Assembly (NCBI RefSeq): GCF_052857255.1
Contig: NC_135500.1
Span: 106,091,048 to 106,155,047 of the forward strand
Source: Amblyomma americanum
Lineage: Eukaryota > Arthropoda > Arachnida > Ixodida > Ixodidae
Length of the DNA: 64,000 bases
Reading direction: 5' to 3'
Part shown: positions 59,231-64,000 of the stretch, piece by piece
Layout of the letters: the number at the start of each line of letters is the position of its first letter
How positions within the stretch are numbered: position 1 is the first letter of the stretch
Translations under genes and position numbers: made by a program
The notes under the pieces: generated by a model
What the model saw: the letters and a program-made list of their open reading frames with translations, nothing else
Told to the model about the DNA's origin: nothing
The model's database searches: none

Positions 59231-60565
59231 TAACAAAGCTCCACATCTCGATTGATATCGAGGCTGGCAAGGGCAGCCGTTAGCTCGGGAAGATGTAGTC
59301 TGAGGGCATTTATTTTTCGTTGTCTATAAAAGCTACTCGGATCCCTGAGCTCTATGGGAAACGCAGAAGTCACGATGGCATAACTGCCGCATGTGACAGC
59401 ACATACTCTAGGATACTATTCGCAAAGTCTATTTCTGATCAGTGGCATGGATTATGTGATAAGGATTGGTGGTTTTTATTACAGCATGATACGAACTGAC
59501 ATTTTCGCATGCAGATTCCGCAGTCCTTCGCTTAAAGGGTGTGATCACAGGAAATCACATGCAGTCAGGTCACTTAGCCTCAAGTTCCTTCTCAGTAGAG
59601 AAAGCGGGTACTCCACAGGAATGGTCAGACTAACAGAATCCTTGAAGTAAAAAAATTCTCTTTGCACTGTATAGGCAGCAACATCACTAACTCAAGTCCT
59701 TAACTTAAAACTTCAGGCTCATCTGTAGGTAAAACAAAGTAGCAAGAAGAATACTTTCACGGCGATCAAATAACCACCCTAGACATGGTAATCAGATAAG
59801 AATATGAAGGGTGACTATAGTCTACGGGAGCCACCTGAGCGAGCCACGACGCCCAGTACGTAAAAATTGGGTGGGAGAGTGGAGACTGGGGATATTTTTG
59901 TGCCACATGTGCTCAGAATTAAGCTTGGATAGCCCATTTTTCACGATAATTTAAAAGCACGTATTTCTGCCGGACGGATTAGGTTTAAAAGCTGTCACAG
60001 AACGACGGCATCTTTAGGAATTTCTAATGGTCGTTTTAGTTAAGACGTATGCTCGCACACTACGACTTGGACAGTAAGTATCGATTTCCGCCCTCTAATG
60101 CTGCACACAGTAAGCTCGGCAAAACATACAAATTTGACAATAAGAATAAATGTGCGGGAAGATATATTTCTTGATTGCGCGTTTTCTCGTGATGCCAGTA
60201 TCTCAACTCACTTGAAAATATATGCGGCTTAACTCTGCTCAGCGCGGGAAACCAACCAATTTCAGAGTGATGCTCGTAAGAAATTCATTCACCCATAAAT
60301 GTTAAACATTTGCCTTTTTTTAGCTATTCTATGACATGCTAGCATATCATAGGGTAGCTAACAAATCCCTTTTTAACTGCATAAAGAGAAGAAAAGCGGA
60401 TATGCATTGCTTAGAGAAGAAAAATCTTTCATACCAACGTCTGAGAGACGCTTGCAAAAATTTCCGACAATATGTAATACATTCTGTTAGTAAATAACAA
60501 AATAAATTGTCCAGAATATATGTTTTACGTGTCTGTATGTCAGGTACTGCTACCGAAAGTTCCTT

Positions 60566-60667
60566 TCTTTATTTTTATTTATTATTTATTTATTTATTTA
60601 TCAATTTATTTATTTATTTATCAATTTGTTTATTGTTTATTTATTTATTTATTTATTATTTCTTTCT

Positions 60668-60710
<43 letters not shown>

Positions 60711-60730
60711 TTCATTCATTGATTTATTTA
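60566..60730. repeat. (TTTA)n imperfect microsatellite
   Basis: TTTA units with TTTC and CAAT interruptions; tail of the truncated LINE. Confidence 0.93.
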
Positions 60731-61190
60731 CACAATACTACGGGCCACGGTGTACCCAAGCAGGAGTGGCATACAAATATTAAAACAACGCAATGACAGT
60801 AGCGGACGCAAAAAACAACATTAACAGAGCACAGAATACGAACCAGGTCTACTAGCTGTGACAATAAAGCAAGGAAAGCAATTAATCGTCCAAGTAATGC
60901 AAGAGCCCACTAAACAAAGAACAGATTACGTGTAGCAATGAACCATTAATAAAGTTTAACGAGATATGCAAACAATAATGGAATGACAAATTGGGTAAGA
61001 ATATTTCACTAGATATCAGTGATGTCCACAATTCATTTGTTGTATAGAATCAATACTGATTAGTAGCTTCTCGGGTAAGTTGATCCAATCCGCAATAGTG
61101 CGCGGTAAAAAAGATTGTTTGCAACCGTTAGTCCCGCAGTTGCTGAGAGAAAGTCAGCGTGACGATGCCGTGCTCGACGTGTTGCTGCCA
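60566..61190 (-). mobile_element. CR1-type LINE 3' end, severely truncated
   Basis: Like the element at 24.6 kb, it has a (TTTA)n tract on the plus strand (60566-60730), then a 3' region. Within it the minus strand reads IADWINLPEKL near 61070-61110, the end of a CR1-type protein (W-x-x-L-P block). Everything upstream of that is missing. Confidence 0.7.
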
Positions 61191-62185
61191 GTGGCGTTAC
61201 ACAAATGTGGCGAGTGAGGGAAAAGGGAGTATTTTTAAGGACAAAGAGAATTTTAGTGTCTGGCTTTTAAGGGGTTACAGTACTGTTGTTGCCGCAGTTG
61301 TAGTGCTTTTCGTGCTAAACTTTCCGATTAAAAAAAAAACAGATATGCTGGCGTGAAGCCCTTTGGTGTGCAACAGAGTGCCGAGCCGAGGTCGATTCCG
61401 GACCATCTTGGAGAAAGCTCGGTCCGCTCAGTGCTGGTATCACGGAATTGTAAACAACATGCCCGCTACCATCAGAGGAGCTCAGAACGTAGTGAATCTG
61501 CTTTACAACGCCGAAAACGAAGGTTACGGACGGGCACCCGCCGATAGTCCTGGCTAGGCCCGCGGAGCACTGGTCTCTTTCAGAACAAAAATCTGATGAA
61601 TCGATGTTATCCTTGCGTACAAAGCTGTCGCTTGCATCTACTAAGTATAGTGCCGATGTCCCGGAGTCGCGACAACACCACCGGCGCTGATCATTGTCGG
61701 CGCTAGACGAAAAATCCACCTTGAATGCCATGCTCGCGGTGATCACTCCACATAGACAGGTTTCGCTGGAAATTTTAAGTGCTCCCTCATGCAACTACCG
61801 AAAAAACCGTGTCTGAATGTGTAGTATAGGTTTTTGCAACGTAGTGGATAAGGTTAATTCAGTCTTAAAGGAACGCTGAGTACGAACAGAAGTTGGGATG
61901 TATTGAGAAGATCCCATGATCTAATCTTCTAATCAATCAAGAGGCCATTTTTACCGGACAGTTGGCTTTTATGAGCTCTGAAATGCTAGAAAACGGAATG
62001 CAGGTGTTTCCATCACCGACCGGTTCCGCAATTTATAATGCGTGGGTCGGCTGACTATCAAACGCGAAACCGAGAGGCCACAATTTTTTGCGTTATTTTT
62101 TACTAAAAAGAAATAACACAACTAAGTAGTTCGCAATATCTATTTACAAAAACGGCGGTGAGTTCTCTAACCATGAGACACTTAC

Positions 62186-62258
62186 CTGCTGAGGCAGTCG
62201 AGGTCACCGCCCAGAGGAGGAGAAAAGCGCTGATCAACGTTCGTATGCAGAGCGACAT
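62186..62258 (-). CDS. Exon 1: start codon and signal peptide of the multi-MAM gene
   Basis: The exon encodes 24 residues beginning MSLCIRTL, followed by a hydrophobic core (ISAFLLLWAV) and a small-residue stretch ending ASA, a typical signal-peptidase site. It ends at a strong donor, GTAAGTG, after the first base of a codon (phase 1). The start is well placed: an in-frame TGA lies 24 nt upstream and the base at -3 is A. The next exon supplies AT to make an Asp codon, so the mature protein would begin at the first MAM domain. A weak TATA-like TGTATATC sits roughly 115 nt upstream of the ATG on the minus strand; I do not claim it as a proven promoter. The product should enter the secretory pathway. 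Confidence 0.8.
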
Positions 62259-64000
62259 CTTTGCCGCACTTTGCGTGGCTCACAACGCCTGATGCATACA
62301 GACTCGCCGGCTTCTCGTCACCAGCTGCCCAACACGTGGATGGTATGCCGGGCGCCTGACGCAGGACGGTAGATATACAACGTGTCAGCCCTGGCGTCCG
62401 CTGCTTACCCCTCACTGATAAGCAAAGCGTGATGGCGTATCTGTCGCATCTTTAGTTCAAACACGGGCATCATGATGAAGTCAGTGCCAATAGGGAGCGG
62501 CACTTGATAATGTCGTTTGTGTGAAACAATGGCATTCGCTGGTCTCCTGGAACTGTACCACATATTTGTCTGGGCAGCTAAATTATTCCCCTGTTTTGAT
62601 AACGATAAAGAGATAGGGCTCATGGGACTGCAGACGACGCCGCCGGAGACTATTTGTTAGTGATTAATGTAATTTTCCTTCTCTCAATGTAATTGCACCG
62701 CCTCTTATCGCAACAATGTGATTGCTCAGCAGGATGTCTGGCCATGACCGGAAGGAGCATATCGTGCGTTTATTGCATGCGAAGTCCGTGCTTTAACAGA
62801 AGCAGGGATTTCTGCCCATTGGTAAGCGCATCTTTATTTCACCATAGATAGTTTCTGTCCCAAATCTAATGCAGGCGTGCAATGTCAGGTGCGCATAATT
62901 TGGTTCGTTCGCGCTCTGTAACCACCAAAACTTATCGACTTTCTCGATATTGAGGCTAAGCTTGTAAGCACTTTTCACAATAAAAGCAATAACAAATATA
63001 AGGCAGACATCGAGAATACCGGTGTTCATCTGGTTTAGCGAAAAGGGTGCAATTTTTATTTTCAGTGGGCGCATATTTTTTTTTTTCCTTTACACGTTCC
63101 GTGTAGAGAAAGTAACAAATATGCCAGGCGCATACATAGCCGCAACTCGCGTTCAGTTAAGCCGCAACGTTGACATGGAACCCAAGACATTACGCGGCTT
63201 GGAGGTAGGGGAAGCTGCATTCGCTCTTTCTGACAATCCTGAAGTCTCTTTGACAGCAATTCCAAAACAAACCTTACGCCAGCCTGTCTCTCACCTAGTC
63301 GAATCTGTTCCTAAAGTTCCCAAGAATAGCATTTCATCGCTGCTTCCTATGGACACTGAAGTGCAGAGAGTCAAACTCCGCGATTTTTTTTTCTCAAGTT
63401 AAGTAACGAGGCCGATGACGCCCTCAGAAAGGTTTTATGCATTGATGATTATTGGGAATGGTGTAAGATGTTCGTTAGTTTCTGGAATTGCATCTGGTGA
63501 TCCGAGTTTTTACACAATACTGGCATAGTCATCCTATATGTTTATATAGCGAACTGCCACCTTCAGCTGTAGATGCAAACAAATATTTCCAAACGGTCGC
63601 GCATGCTCCACCAGGTACACTCATTCGTTCTGCGAAGAAAAAAGCGGTGAAGTAATTTTTTTCGAGCAAAAGGAAATGCGCTCGGGGCTTTTGTAGGGGT
63701 CACTTTATGGCAAGCGCGCCTAAGTGTGTTCTCGACACTCCCCTATTTCTAATTGAAAATTCATGGCAGTTTGGCGCACTGTTGAAAGTAATTTTCATTA
63801 ATATTTTTGCCAAAAACAAAAATTGTCCGCTCATGTGACAGCGCCTTGAGTTTTCCAGACGAGTGCAAAAATAGTTCACATGAATAACATCAAAAATTTG
63901 TTCCTTTATTTCGCTTAAAATATTTTGAACAATACAAAAGCACTGCACTTTTTATTAGACGAGAAAAAACTGCCAGTAGGAAAGTTTTGGATTTTTTTTT
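62259..64000. other. 5' flank and 5' UTR region of the multi-MAM gene
   Basis: It contains the promoter by position. No confident core element was identified; a TGTATATC sequence lies roughly 115 nt upstream of the ATG. A plus-strand frame at 63121-63402 (from MPGAYIAATRV) is open for 94 codons but matches nothing I know. The rest is AT-rich. Confidence 0.5.

Overview
The window looks like a piece of a large, repeat-rich arthropod genome, most probably an ixodid tick. It is AT-leaning with small exons, GT-AG introns of up to 15 kb, very long (GT)n microsatellites and several retroelement classes. It also carries tRNA-derived SINEs that resemble the tick Ruka-type family. The tick assignment is inference from repeat style and gene family; no species can be named.

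One cellular gene dominates the minus strand. It starts at 62258 with a signal peptide and runs leftward off the window. I could build 16 coding exons by splice sites and reading phase: a signal-peptide exon, four complete MAM domains (meprin/A5/PTP-mu fold) in tandem, and the first exon of a fifth. The exons total 2251 nt, about 750 residues. Every MAM module is bounded by phase-1 introns and is an exact multiple of three (480, 504, 543 and 528 nt), the pattern expected of exon-shuffled extracellular modules. The product is a secreted or surface multi-MAM protein, similar in layout to the MAM/LDL-receptor-A repeat proteins; its ligand is unknown.

All other recognisable content is mobile or simple-sequence DNA in the introns. 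From left to right: a decayed Penelope-like element with inverted terminal repeats (2.75-4.2 kb); two SINE types (4.67 and 5.57 kb); a 216-bp tandem duplication (11.65 kb); an RTE-type LINE remnant with a SINE inside it and another beside it (17.0-19.05 kb); more SINEs (20.3, 22.2 kb); a CR1/L2-type LINE with a long ORF (24.6-26.6 kb); a 630-bp foldback repeat (32.05-32.68 kb); a (GT)n tract (34.6-35.1 kb); a full-length Ty3/gypsy element with both LTRs and a 4-bp target duplication (36.6-43.8 kb); a repeat carrying a reiterated CAAAATTTGGC-like motif (44.1-44.6 kb); a second (GT)n tract (47.9-48.6 kb); LINE 3' ends (49.7, 60.6 kb); AGGTCA-rich arrays (50.7, 53.9 kb); and small foldbacks (54.1, 56.9, 58.8, 59.1 kb).

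The retroelements do not interrupt any exon found. I saw no CRISPR array, operon, genuine tRNA or rRNA gene, or viral gene set. The most interesting points are the unannotated-looking MAM repeat gene with its differing internal intron positions, the young gypsy insertion, and the Penelope ends with a possible hammerhead-like core.
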